Origin: Thermomucor indicae-seudaticae
Taxonomy: Eukaryota; Mucoromycota; Mucoromycetes; Mucorales; Lichtheimiaceae
Direction of reading: 5' to 3'
Length of the DNA: 57,012 nt
NCBI GenBank assembly: GCA_000787465.1
Contig: JSYX01000194.1
Span: 1 to 57,012 of the forward strand
The position numbers were made by a program, and so were the translations under genes. Below are positions 10,119-20,710 of this stretch, one piece after another (the stretch's first letter is position 1; each line of letters begins with the position of its first letter). The notes under the pieces are model-generated. The model ran no database searches. It worked only from the letters and a program-made list of their open reading frames with translations, and had not been told where the DNA came from.

Positions 10119-12589
10119 ATGAAGTTTTCGCACTCGTTGCGTTTCAATGCCGTCCCTGAGTGGATAGATTATTACATCGCGTAAGTCGTGTGCGGCAAAG
10201 AAATATACCGAAATGTGATTGACTCAATAAGATCCCGGTTGCCAGCTACGATCAACTGAAGAAGTTGATATTCCAAATTGAAAAGGAACGTTTTGAATCT
10301 GCATCCTACCAACGACCCAATGACATTGAAAAGATACCTTCCGAACAGCGGAAAGAAGACGAAAGTCGATTCCTGACGGCGCTGGATCTGCAGCTAAACA
10401 AAGTCGTCGCATTTTACATGAACAAGGAGGAGGAGCTGTTCAGGAGCATTGAGGAGCTTGAGCGAATTTTGCCCACGGCGGCAACCCAGGAGCCACCGCC
10501 CAACGCTTCCGAATTCAATTGCCCACTGGAACGCATCGACTCGACTCCCCATGCCGTCGTAGACCCAATCAAGTACACGACTACCAATGGAAGCCGTCCC
10601 CTGCAGCCTGCTCGCAGCAGGCGTACGTCATTTGCATCCTACACGAGTGGAAAGAGCGACGGTAGTTCTGTCCTCGACGTCAACGGCCTGCTTGACATCC
10701 GGTCACAGCTCATTGCGCTCTACGTGTCCTTATCCGAGCTCGAAGCCTATGTCGAGCTGAACCGAACTGGTTTCGACAAAATCCTGAAAAAGTACGACAA
10801 GGTGCTCGACGACAATCTTCGAGAGGCTTACAATAAGAAGATGGTGGCCGAGTCACATCCATTTACGCTTGCCACGACTGAATCGCTGCGGAAACAAATT
10901 GAACGGCTGGAACGTATATACGCTGACACTTTCTGCAACGGACTCGTCCACGCGGCCGTCCGCCAAATGAAGACCCACTTGCGAGACCAGATCACGTACG
11001 ATCGTAACACCGTTTGGAAAGACATGATCGGCCAAGAACGCAAAACTCTGGATGCTCGCGTCAAAGAACCTCCCAAATCCTACCGTATCCCTTTCACCCG
11101 CTTTGCTTTGCCAGCCGCCCAAGTCCACAACGCCATCTTCTTCATCCTAGCCCTCGTTGCCTTCATCGTCCTCCTGAACGTCGATATTTTCGGCTCCCGC
11201 CAAGAAAACTACTGCTTCGCGTTGCTCATCTTCGCTGCCATCTTGTGGGCCACAGAAGCCATACCCCTTTACGCGACGTCGCTTCTCATGCCGTTCCTGG
11301 TCGTTCTCTTGGGAGTCTTGCGCGATTCGGACACGGGTGCACAGCTCTCAGCCTCAGCTGCGTCCAAGCAAACATTCGCTGCCATGTTCAGCGGTACGAT
11401 CATGATGCTGCTGGGCGGGTTCGCCTTGGCCGCCGCGCTCTCAAAATACGGTATCGCCAAAGCTTTCGCGTCGCATGTTCTGTCACGAGCTGGTACTCGA
11501 CCTCGCTGGGTCTTGCTGTCCATCATGTTTGTGGCGGGATTCCTCAGCATGTGGATTTCCAACGTCGCCACGCCTGTCCTTTGTTTCTCGCTGATCGACC
11601 CTATACTGCGCACTCTGCCCGATGGCTCCTCGGTTGCACCCTGTCTTCTCTTGGGTATTGCTCTGGCAAGCTGCATTGGCGGCATGACATCCCCTATCTC
11701 GTCTCCTCAAAACATTGTGACGCTTCAATACATGAATCCGAACCCTGGCTGGGGCAATTGGTTCGCTGCTGCTTTGCCCATTTCCATCCTTTCCATCCTC
11801 ATTTGCTGGGCTCTTTTGCTCCTCGTCTATCGACCGGACAAAGCCAGTCCCCACCTGAATAAGATCAAGCCAACAAAAGGAAAGGTGACCAAGTCGCAGG
11901 TTTTTGTCATGTTCATCACTATCGCAACGATTGCTCTGTGGTGCGCCGAAACGTCCATGGAACAATACGTTGGTGATACAGGCATCATTGCTGCTATTCC
12001 GCTCTTCATGTTCTTTGGCACTGGCATCCTCAAGAAAGACGATCTTAATGCTTTTCTCTGGAGTGTTGTGGTAAGTCGCCCCTACCATGGCTCCGTCTTG
12101 TATTACTGTTTCTGCTCACACACAGAATCCTAATAGGTCCTCGCCCAGGGCGGTATGGCTCTCGGTAACGCTGTGACGTCTTCTGGTCTGCTGTATGACA
12201 TTGGTTTGCGCATCAAAGACGGTATCGGTGGACTTGAACCTATTGCCATTCTCTGCATTTTCGCCTTTTTGATTCTGGTTTTCGCCACCTTTGTCTCGCA
12301 CACTGTCGCCGCGTTAATTATCATCCCGATCGTTCAGCAAGTCGGTGAACATCTTCCTGTCCCGCGCGCAAATCTGCTTGTTATGGGCGCCGGTCTGGCA
12401 TGCTCAGCTGGTATGGGTCTGCCTGTTTCTGGTTACCCCAACATGTCTGCTGTCATGCTTGAAGACAGAACTGGAAAACCGTATCTGACTTCACGCGATT
12501 TCATCATTACGGGTATACCCGTCAGCATCTGCTGCACAGTCCTCATCTTTACCCTCGGATATGGCATCATGGCCGGTCTCGGCTACTAG
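10119..12589 (+). CDS. Low-affinity phosphate transporter with N-terminal SPX domain (PHO87/PHO90/PHO91 type)
   Basis: Three exons (10119-10180, 10246-12070, 12137-12589) sum to 2340 nt, exactly 780 codons including the stop. Exon 1 gives MKFSHSLRFNAVPEWIDYYI and splices to YDQLKKLIFQIEKERFE, a canonical SPX start; the true acceptor is the AG at 10244-10245, since the earlier AG would break frame. SPX helices (LRSRTSFASY... , LELNRTGFDKILKKYDKVL-like) occupy roughly residues 1-290. SPX binds inositol pyrophosphates and gates transport. The rest is an SLC13/DASS-type carrier with about a dozen membrane helices and the paired substrate motifs ISNVATPVL, MTSPISSPQN and MGLPVSGYPNM. Acts as a phosphate symporter at the plasma membrane or vacuole; which cannot be told. 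A broken copy lies at 43.2-44.4 kb. Confidence 0.93.
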
Positions 12590-13947
12590 GTCATTCAACT
12601 CTTTGTACATATAAATGCATTAAAATTATTCTATATATTTTAATTTTGAGAATTACTTAGCAATGACCTTTGAAATGGATAGGCAAATGGCAGCCAAGCT
12701 GCCTTCATGCTGGAAGCGCCTAGTTTTAAGAAAGTCGGGTACACTAAGGGAAAACAGGATCTGCTTCATTTAACGGCAAATGTCTCGTTGTTTTCGTAGT
12801 GGCAAAAAATGCTTAGGCGACGACTTTTCAGATTAGTGGCATCGCGTTTCGCTCTCCAAATGCCTGACGACAGTCGAGAAACTGTACACCTCGTCTCTGT
12901 CGGCCAACGACCGCCTTTCTCGCCCTGCTACAATATGGACGTTTGCTGAGCTAGCCAACACCAGCCATGAAACGGACGGCGTGCAAGCGTCACTTTTCCG
13001 TCAAATTGCGCAATCTGTGTGGAAGGACCGAGAATCAGCGTCTATGGATATCCAATTCGTCCAAAGGCTTAAAGACGCACTAAAGGACAAGGGGGGGTGC
13101 TTTGGACTCTGTTATGGAAGACGCCTCTTGTATAAGGACATAATGTTTGGCTCCACCGAGTTTTCCGAGAACAACGGCATCGAGTGCCAAGTCAGGAAAA
13201 GGTCTTTCGTGGTCGCTCGACAAGGACTAAACCGGTACATCGCGCGAGACTGGAGGAAATACAACGCAAGACCTTTTCCTTGAACATTTTCGGATTCGGC
13301 ACTGCCCCTTCTGCCAGATGGTAATAGCCGCCCTCGAAAAAAGATGCCATAGGGAACTACATTATCCGGACAACGGATAGGCCAAACGCTACAGTCAATG
13401 CAGGTGATTTTCATTTCGAGCAAAAGTTGGATGCGTACCATGCTTGTAGCATCAGTCGCGTAAGCTGCCAAAAGGATGAAGTCAGCGGTAGCGCCATTCT
13501 GCATGGAACGGACAAAGTGCACTGCGTTAACAGATTCAAATTCGGCACGTACTGGTGGATTGTCAAGTCGCCCCAGGAACTCGCAACATTCGAATGTGGA
13601 ATGCCGCGCTTTACCGAGCAGGCCGGGCTACTCAAAATTGTGATAAGTAGGCGGCCATGTGTATTGCGAACGCTGGAGCCAGTCGAATACTCGCTGGCAA
13701 GAATTCAGCCACTCTTGCGAAGCTGAATCGAAGCCCTGCCCCGTACACCGGTAACATCAAGACGCTATTCCATGTTTCTTTGATAGAGGCTTACAAGGTA
13801 TCATTACTAGAGCATGGTGCTGTGGAGGCTTCTGCCAATGGGACAGACATGTATCACGTCACCGACCTTTACGCACCGCTGATCTCGTAAGTTACAAAAC
13901 TCCAATTTGAATCGAACAACTTATTGAGCATATTTTTTTTGTTGCAG
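12590..13947. other. Gene-poor region upstream of the Tc1 remnant
   Basis: AT-rich 3' flank of the transporter followed by sequence with broken frames on both strands. A minus-strand frame of 136 codons at 13112-13522 contains LEMKITCIDCSVWPIRC and looks protein-like but matches nothing I recognise. The region may be decayed mobile-element DNA belonging with the transposase remnant to its right; no terminal repeats were found. Confidence 0.4.
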
Positions 13948-14311
13948 GGAACCAGAGACCATGGCAGCGGTTCAGTTATGGTCTGGGGCTGTTTTCGGGC
14001 TGGAGATCTTGTTGCGTTAGTTGGGTCCGTGGATCAAGATGCGTATGTTACTTGCCACCATGACCACTTCCTTCCATGATTCCATCAGTTTACTGAAGAG
14101 CAGGGCAGGACCTTCATTTTCCAAGAAGACGGCACTAGTTGCCGTACCGGCCAGTATGCAACTTGGTGGGAAATTGTCTGGTGTGAAGTGGCCAGCGCAA
14201 ACCCCGGATTTAAACCCGATAGCGCATCTCCGGCGCTTGCTCGAAAGATGTATAGCAACTCGCAGACCCCCACTTACAAAACCGACAGCAGTTGATAACG
14301 GTTTGGCATGA
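13948..14311 (+). pseudogene. Tc1/mariner transposase remnant
   Basis: Three successive reading frames carry the parts of a Tc1-family DDE transposase in the correct order: TRDHGSGSVMVWGCF, then HQFTEEQGRTFIFQEDG (region of the second catalytic Asp), then KWPAQTPDLNPIAHL (the segment before the third catalytic acidic residue). At least two frameshifts and in-frame stops separate them, and the expected N-terminal DNA-binding domain is not recognisable upstream. It cannot encode an active transposase. Inverted terminal repeats were looked for on both sides without success. Confidence 0.8.
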
Positions 14312-14691
14312 TGAATCGAAAGCTATAAGCTGAACGTCTGGAGAGTCTTGTTACAGTTCATCCTTTTTTTGTGCGAAAGAAAAGGTCCGAAGTTTCCTTT
14401 AGAAATAAATATACGAAGTTTGAGACGAGAAGTCTTAAAAGTCTTGTTGCTTCCTAATGCTCATATATGAGCAACTTTTCTTATATCTATCTAGGTCGTG
14501 ATTGAGCGGTAAAAGTAAAAGCTTTGCATTTCCCTCTTTAATTCTCCTCGTACATAGTCATTCCCCACACCTTGTACAGAACATAACTTTTCCTAATAAT
14601 GCTAATACCTAGAAGGACATTTCTCTAATCAAGTCATAAACAGGGAACCAAAGCTGTTGTCAATTACAAACAACAAATGCCCATTTTCGCA

Positions 14692-14700
14692 TATAAAAGA
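14692..14700 (+). promoter_or_regulatory. TATA box of the small secreted protein gene
   Basis: TATAAAAGA lies 35 bp before the start codon of the secreted-protein gene, a good core-promoter match that implies a very short 5' leader. Confidence 0.5.
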
Positions 14701-14735
14701 TGGTTAACTGGTTTCATGTATGAAGGGAAAACGCC

Positions 14736-15158
14736 ATGAAGACCTTTGCATGCTTAACCCTCTTTGCGATCTTGTGCTCTTGCTCGGCGACCGAGTTCCG
14801 TGAGCCTCACGAATACTCCATCTGGCAAGCAGGTAACCTAAAAGCTTTTTCTTTCTACGCAAGCGGCAAGGCTAAGCACAGCCCCCTTTGTCCGCGAATA
14901 GGGTCGGTCGCCAAGATCCATATTGTAGGTGGAAAAACACGTTCAGCCGACATTTTACTCTTTGAAAACGGCGGCTACCGACCAAAAAACCTCGGTTATG
15001 TGGCAAAGGACGTGCCGCTTGACGGCGAGATCGTTATGAAATTCAAAGTCTGGGACGAACTGCCGCCTGGCAAAAAGTACAATCTTATTTTCAACCCAAA
15101 GCTCGAGAGCGGCCCGGCTACCACCGCGTTCTCTCATGAATTCACTATTGCTCCATAG
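14736..15158 (+). CDS. Small secreted protein, beta-sandwich-like
   Basis: Single-exon gene of 140 residues. A classic signal peptide (Met-Lys, then the hydrophobic FACLTLFAILCSCS) ends near residue 18. The mature part has alternating hydrophobic/polar stretches typical of a beta sandwich (KIHIVGGKTRSADILLF, GEIVMKFKVWDELPPG, YNLIFNPKLES) and no membrane anchor or GPI signal. Some Kre9/Knh1-type cell-wall domains have a similar layout, but no diagnostic motif is present, so the function is open. A strong TATA box sits close upstream and a poly(A) hexamer 11 bp after the stop, making a compact unit. Extracellular or cell-wall location is inferred from the signal peptide. Confidence 0.8.
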   Translation: MKTFACLTLFAILCSCSATEFREPHEYSIWQAGNLKAFSFYASGKAKHSPLCPRIGSVAKIHIVGGKTRSADILLFENGGYRPKNLGYVAKDVPLDGEIVMKFKVWDELPPGKKYNLIFNPKLESGPATTAFSHEFTIAP

Positions 15159-15169
15159 CAACTTCGATC

Positions 15170-15175
15170 AATAAA
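15170..15175 (+). terminator. Poly(A) signal of the secreted protein gene
   Basis: AATAAA hexamer starting 12 bases after the stop codon of the 140-residue secreted protein. Confidence 0.5.
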
Positions 15176-16045
15176 CCAAAGACTTTTTGGGATGGCGAAA
15201 ACGAGTCCTCTTTGCTTTACCTTTTGCTTGTGTTGTAAGCTGAACGTACTCAAGAGGAGCCCGGGACAACGGTAATGGGCAACGCCCCATAATCAAACGT
15301 ATATTAGAAGAGTCCCGCATGCAATATGTGCAGTGGAATTCTTTCATAACTGGGGGCAAATAGAAACTGCGTGAGTCTGTTTCTTCCTTAAAGTGAGGAA
15401 ATGGCCATCTTGGCCAAAGGCATTTACACGTTTTGCCCGGGAACGTCATGGACCTTTCCTCGAGTTCTCACTCATCCCAGTGCTGAAGCAGCGACTCAGC
15501 CTTCGTTACTTAAAACTTGTGTATAGGGACCGGTTCCGCTCGTGAAGGCGGACTCGTCACGTCTATTTCTCTTCAAGCCCCGGGGTCAACAGTGGCATAA
15601 TGCTGAAAATAGGACACAGTGATCTACAAAAGTTTCGCACAAACAATGCGCGCCATTTGAAGAAAACGTATCCATTTCTCGCTCATCCGCTACCTCAAGC
15701 TGCTGCTCCAAAACACAATTCTTAGTAGAAGCACGACGCAAGACAAACTTGCTGGATGACATATCCGTGACAGGGGGGCGGGGCGGCGCAGAATATACAC
15801 GTGCCCACTGCACACAGCGTCTTCCTCTTTCACCAAACATACTGCGTGAAGCCTTATGGCTGGGTCCCCGATCGAGAACGAGCACGTTGGCAAAAGGGGG
15901 ACGCGGAGTGTCTGCAGACCCATTTCATTGGCCGGACGTCCGACAGGCTTGCATCATCACCTTACTTCAACACGGGTTGGAACCCGTTCCCCGCTTTCTT
16001 TTCTTTGCTTTGCTTTCTTCTCTTCTCTTCTAGCAACTTGAAATA
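15176..16045. other. Intergenic region upstream of profilin
   Basis: Mostly non-coding. A minus-strand frame (15586-15885) contains MSSSKFVLRRASTKN followed by ELEV-like polar sequence, and a pyrimidine-tract/AG combination lies within it, so a tiny spliced gene cannot be excluded, but it matches nothing known to me. The last 60 bases before profilin are very CT-rich, typical of a highly expressed fungal gene leader. Confidence 0.45.
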
Positions 16046-16757
16046 ATGTCTTGGCAGCAGTACGTCGACAGCAACCTTGTCGGTACCGGTTCCGTCAGCT
16101 TCGCCGCCATCTATGGTCACAATGGCTCGCAGTGGGCTACATCGCCCGGCTTTCAGGTACTTTCATCCTTCGAATGGCCGTGTTCGGAATAGTAGTCCCG
16201 AGAATAGTTTACGGGGAAACCAATGTGAGAGATGATGGCGATTGCAATGTTTTACTGCTCATCTTTCTCTCTCATTATACGCGTGCCTCGTAATCTATGG
16301 CGTGTTTTTTTGCTTCCATTCGCGCGTGGCATCAGACAACTAACCAAGCCCTCTTTCAGCTTCAACCCTCCGAAGTCCAGGAAATCTTGAACGGTTTCAA
16401 GAACCCTGACGATGTTCGCAGCTCAGGCGTTCACGTTAACGGCGTCAAGTATCTGACCCTTAGAGCCGACGAGCGCTCGATCTACGGCAAAAAGGTAATT
16501 TTTAATGTTTGCAGCCAAAGGAAGACTCATTCATGGTGATTTAACGCCCCTCTTCTGTCAGGGTGCTGACGGTGTGTGTATCGTCAAGACGAACCAGGCC
16601 ATCTTAGTTGGCATGTACAAGGAAGGTATCCAGCCTGGCCAGTGCACGAAGGTTGTTGAGGGCTTGGCGGACTATCTGATCAACGTTGGCTATGTAAGTG
16701 TTTCTGGACCGGCTATCGCACACAACACACCTGCTGACGCCTCGTTTAAAACAGTAA
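16046..16757 (+). CDS. PFY1: Profilin
   Basis: Actin-monomer-binding protein that promotes actin filament assembly with formins. Exons 16046-16156, 16360-16494, 16562-16693 and 16755-16757 add up to 126 residues, the usual fungal profilin length. Exon 1 reads MSWQQYVDSNLVGTGSVSFA (the poly-proline-binding N-terminal helix), exon 2 holds LTLRADERSIYGKK, and exon 3 holds GVCIVKTNQAILVGMY and the C-terminal helix ending GLADYLINVGY. All introns are phase 0. Unusually, a consensus donor (GTAAGT) directly follows the last sense codon, and the stop codon TAA is the first triplet after the next acceptor, so the terminal coding exon is just the stop. Without splicing, translation would add a short tail. 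Confidence 0.95.
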
Positions 16758-16973
16758 AAGTAATCATACTTCCGTTAACCGAACCACGTTCTCTTTCTTT
16801 TTTTTTCTACCCTTGTTCCACGCTGTTGATATCCCACCATTAGCTCACGCACTTTAGCGTGCTTATAAACGTAAACAACGAGACAAGAGGCATCACAAAC
16901 GTGTTTGCAGCCAATAGGACGACGGGTATGAGGATGACTGTGGGGAGTCTACTAGACTGTGAATACTGGGAGT

Positions 16974-17804
16974 TTACTGGGTCCGATTGACTTCTTGCCA
17001 GAGGTCGTTAAGCCATCCAGACAGACTGTTAATCTTGTTCATCAGCCGTGTCTTGTCTTGTTCAGAGCCTTGAAATTTGCGCAAAACGCGATGTGTAAAC
17101 TTGTCAGGATGGTACCGCATTTGTACCCTTCTGATAGCTTTCCGTTTTGTCTCGAGAGGCTCATTCGGCTGAACAAGGAACTTTCGGAGGCTTTCTTGAG
17201 AAAAAGACCCATCGATCATGGGCCATGGTATGGCTTTAGTGGAGGTAATCAGCGGCGTATTCTCCAGCTGTTCCCATTTCTCCTCGTAGCGTGTCCTGGT
17301 ATCCTGAATCAGCAACTGCTGCAAAGCGGCTTCTTGACGCTTCTGCTCTTCCCTCAATCGGGCTTGGGCTTTCTCCTGCTCTTTCCGTTTACGCTTAGCT
17401 TCCGCCTTGAGCGCCTCTTCCGCCGCGATGGCATCCGCATTCTTGCGACGGTGCATTTCCCTTGCAATGTGCGCCCGATAGCTTTCCTCGTCCATGGCGT
17501 CGAGTCTCGATCTCGATTCATCGTACTGTGTATAAAAGGGATCAATTCCTTCGTCTTCTGCCATGGCCGTGAACAACCGATCTCGCCATTCCGCTTCGTC
17601 ATCGTGATCCGGCGGCACCCAACCTTCTTCAACTTCGTACAGAGTGGGCGGGACGTAGTACTCTGTTGATCGTTTCTTCTTCTTCTCCCTTCGTTCATTT
17701 GATCCTGAACGTTTCCGTTTCTTCTTCTTTTTGTGATGCTTCCTTTCTCGTCTCTCGTCTTCGTCTTTTTCTTCCCGTGATTCTTTGAAGCGTAATTTGG
17801 GCAT
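16974..17804 (-). CDS. NFKBIL1-like (IkappaBL family) nuclear protein
   Basis: Single exon, 276 residues. The N-terminal third is extremely Lys/Arg/Glu-rich (HHKKKKKRKR and RREKKKKR are likely nuclear localisation signals). Residues about 125-185 form a charged helix (KAEAKRKRKEQEKAQARLRE). The C-terminal part contains ITSTKAIPWPMIDG and RVQMRYHPDKFTHRV, followed by a helical tail; this IPWP plus WHPDKF-like pattern is the hallmark of the C-terminal region of NFKBIL1/IkappaBL proteins, and the HPDKF segment resembles the J-domain HPD loop. The ankyrin repeats of the animal protein are absent. Animal NFKBIL1 is linked to pre-mRNA splicing; a nuclear RNA-related role is an inference here. Confidence 0.75.
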   Translation of the reverse strand: MPKLRFKESREEKDEDERRERKHHKKKKKRKRSGSNERREKKKKRSTEYYVPPTLYEVEEGWVPPDHDDEAEWRDRLFTAMAEDEGIDPFYTQYDESRSRLDAMDEESYRAHIAREMHRRKNADAIAAEEALKAEAKRKRKEQEKAQARLREEQKRQEAALQQLLIQDTRTRYEEKWEQLENTPLITSTKAIPWPMIDGSFSQESLRKFLVQPNEPLETKRKAIRRVQMRYHPDKFTHRVLRKFQGSEQDKTRLMNKINSLSGWLNDLWQEVNRTQ

Positions 17805-17892
17805 CCAGGAGCGAAATGTAAAAGAGAAAGGGGTCTTGCATTGGATGTCTTTTTCTTCCGACAGGCGCTCATTTTCTAGACTGTAGACGCTT

Positions 17893-18078
17893 TTAATGGA
17901 ACTGAGACCCCATTTTCTTTGGTACTTTGCCGTTGAACCAGGCTTGCAATGAAGATGGACACATCTTGCGCACTTTAAGGGACATCATAGGACGATCGTC
18001 ATACGCGGATATGTATGCATAGCGCCTGGGAGCTACTGGCTTTTGCATGCGACATCGGTTAACACGAGCCAGCAACAT
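17893..18078 (-). CDS. Possible small basic protein
   Basis: A 61-residue frame starting MLLARVNRCRMQKPVAPRRY and ending KVPKKMGSQFH. The Arg-rich, acid-free N-terminus would fit a mitochondrial targeting sequence and the basic composition a mitochondrial ribosomal or assembly protein, but I cannot name it. It lies 88 bp upstream of the NFKBIL1-like gene on the same strand. It could equally be a chance frame. Confidence 0.3.
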   Translation of the reverse strand: MLLARVNRCRMQKPVAPRRYAYISAYDDRPMMSLKVRKMCPSSLQAWFNGKVPKKMGSQFH

Positions 18079-19860
18079 ATTATTGGTCGAAAAGCAAACT
18101 TGAATTGGGTATAGTAACTTTTTAGTGACCCCACTCTATACACCATCCGTTAGTCACAGCTGACAGGTACAGGTAACACCAGTGGGAAGTAACGATACGA
18201 CTCTCAGTCCACTTTCTGGACTTGACAATTTGCCTTTTGCCGTGGGTGCTTTCCAGTGATGTCGGATGGGAAGACAAGACACTACTCCATATAGACCTCT
18301 TTATTTCTACATTGAACGCGTTCTGGGAAGGCAGTGCGAATGGGATCGATTCAGAAGGCGACGTGTATGTATCATTATAACGTGGATGTCAAGGGCCAGC
18401 TTGTACCCTATCTCCAGTCTTCGCTCGATAAACAGGATAATTTTGGGACAGTAGGACGCATTGATCTGATCCGCTGCAGATTGACGATTGGCTGTAGAAT
18501 GGCGCGAAGTATCAATTAAAGAAAGAGTACGGTGAGACAGGACCACGTTTATTCTCCACATCATTGCTACGGTTGGATACTATGCCTGTTACGTACTTTT
18601 GTGGGACAATCGGGGATGCTTGCGTGACCGATCTTCTTAGGACCCGAGGTAACCCAAGTTGACGAGTCGTAGCACAGATCACACGCAATTTAGCTGCAGT
18701 GCGCTAAACTCAAAAAGGGCTCTGTTACTAGTTAATAAGGAGGTAGGGCTTCAGACGCCTAATATGGTTATGAACTATGCAAAAAGATAAGCTTCGCACG
18801 TGGTTGTCGGCAACATCCGATGACAATCTCATTGTTGATAAACATTCTAGAAAATGCATGCAGAAGTATCCGAGAACCAATGAAATGCTTCCGGCTTAAA
18901 ACGCGCAGTGCCTCATTGAAGTCTGATATCCCACGCCCTACCGGATCGAAGACAGAAGGCTTTCTTTTCCCTGATTGGGTCCCTGTTTTGCACCCGTGTC
19001 AAGAAGAGATCTGCAGTAAAAGAAAAAATACGGTTCTGCAGTGCACAGATCCATTAGCTAAATATTTACTTCCTCTTGTTCTCCCCCGTCGACAAATGCG
19101 TGATCCACCTGATAACTTCAAAGAATATAGCGCAAAGTGTCGTTTCAGGCAGGGGGTACCTGCATCTTCTTCTCTACCAGAGCATGGGGAAGGTTCCTCA
19201 TGACTTAAGGATGATTGCGGCTCAATTGCGGTTATTTGACGGCAACAGGCTGCCATATCGCTTGTTGCCTTTGTCTTACTTCATGTCTGATGCAAAATAG
19301 ACAGAGATGAATCGAAAGTCCTTTGGTCCACCCGGGTTTCCTTGCACAAGGCTTGGAAGGGGTGGGTCTAAATCGGGAAAGTACACTAGATCGGTTGCCA
19401 AGAAACGACAGATTTCATCGTTGTCCTGGAATCTCTATCATGTTAATGTATAAGCAGGACCTCCCTTCGTAGTAAATGTCAATAGCACTACGGCGAAAAA
19501 GACCGGTTTTTGGACCAGTTTTTCCCGAAAATGTTTGTGCAACAGGTGAATTTCCGCGACCAATGGATATAGTGTGCTCCCGAAGGGACCGAGGTAAATA
19601 ATCCAAACGCCTGGACCTGGATTGAGTTATGATGGGGTCTTCTTGTTATGATCTATCGTCAGCTTTTACCGTTTTCAGAAGGAGGTGGGCGGGAGAATAT
19701 TGTTCTGCCTTTCAAATTTCCTTTTTCTGCATTTTCCCTGACTACAAGCCGAATCTTTGATGGCTCCTCCCCTTGACCATATCCTTAAAGACACTGACAG
19801 AAGCGAAAGGATATCTCTTCGCGCCGCAATGATAAAGGAGAACACATACATACTTTGGCC
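18079..19860. other. Long region without a recognised gene
   Basis: About 1.8 kb with only short overlapping frames on both strands (the longest 127 codons, 18820-19203 on the plus strand, without motif). No repeat, RNA gene or transposon end was recognised. It may be promoter DNA of the zinc-finger gene to the right or decayed sequence. Confidence 0.45.
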
Positions 19861-19868
19861 TATAAATA
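19861..19868 (+). promoter_or_regulatory. Candidate TATA box of the C2H2 zinc-finger gene
   Basis: TATAAATA about 150 bp before the zinc-finger start codon, followed by a CT-rich stretch. Confidence 0.35.
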
Positions 19869-20017
19869 CATGGCCTTTCTGGAAGACTTGCGTTTTTCCT
19901 TCACTTTTTATCTACTACTCGTCTCGCGTTGCAGGTAAATTCTTTGAGACCGGACTTGAACAATAATCTGACGAGGCATATGACTTGTCCCCCTGAATAA
20001 AGCACTTCATCAAAACG

Positions 20018-20710
20018 ATGAACCAGCATCGATCGACGCATGGTCAACACCCAACATCCTTACCTTCACCTTTCCAAAGCGTCGCTGGCGACAACCAGAT
20101 CTGTCCGGAGCAACCGACTTCACCTGCACCCGTTTCAACTCCATGGAACCGCTATTTTCCTCCATCGCCTGAAAGTGTCGCCACCAACGGATCCTTTCCA
20201 TCTCCCTTCGTTACAGCGCAAGCATATCCAGTGGCACCCGGAGACTACGGTGTTCTCTTGGCCTTCTCGCCTCCACATCCGCAGCATTCGCCTACTGTGC
20301 AATTTTGTGCCGCACCTGTGAACAACACAAGCGTTGAAACAGATGGTCTCGTCTATCACGACGGACAAGACGCACACTCGCCCTTTGGAAGAGGCAACGC
20401 TCCATCTGCTTCCGCAAGACCTTCTCTAAATCACGACGTCCCCGTGGGGACATCCTCGACGGAAAGTCGGCGGCGCCTACCTGGCTCAGTACAAGACAAG
20501 GTCTGTAGAGAATGCGGCAAATCATTCTCTCGATTAGGCGACCTCAGGCGGCACTACAAAACCACGAAGGCTCACGTAGACCCATCGTATCCCTGCGTGT
20601 TCTGCGAATGCAAGTTCTTGCGAATGGACGCCCTCAGACGTCATCAGCTAAACCCATCATGCATCGATCGATTCATTCAGCTGGCGCAACAAGAGCTCTA
20701 TGGCCCGTAG
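20018..20710 (+). CDS. C2H2 zinc-finger protein, probable transcription factor
   Basis: Single exon of 230 residues. The first 160 are low-complexity and rich in Pro, Ser, Thr and His, as in activation regions. Two adjacent zinc fingers close the protein: CRECGKSFSRLGDLRRH with a second His after six residues, and CVFCECKFLRMDALRRH whose last ligand is Cys (a C2HC variant, NPSC). The canonical KSFSRLGDLRRH-type helices suggest sequence-specific DNA binding in the nucleus. A basic stretch (TESRRRLPGSVQDK) before the first finger may serve as a nuclear localisation signal. The target genes cannot be inferred; neighbours are unrelated housekeeping genes. Confidence 0.85.
   Translation: MNQHRSTHGQHPTSLPSPFQSVAGDNQICPEQPTSPAPVSTPWNRYFPPSPESVATNGSFPSPFVTAQAYPVAPGDYGVLLAFSPPHPQHSPTVQFCAAPVNNTSVETDGLVYHDGQDAHSPFGRGNAPSASARPSLNHDVPVGTSSTESRRRLPGSVQDKVCRECGKSFSRLGDLRRHYKTTKAHVDPSYPCVFCECKFLRMDALRRHQLNPSCIDRFIQLAQQELYGP

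Noticed and set aside
13112..13522. 136-codon minus-strand frame as a gene
   Set aside because: Flanked by broken frames, no start context or introns that extend it, and no resemblance to a known family; probably part of decayed DNA.
20018..20377. Opposite-strand open frames under the zinc-finger gene
   Set aside because: They are shadows of the plus-strand coding region, which carries two clear zinc fingers.
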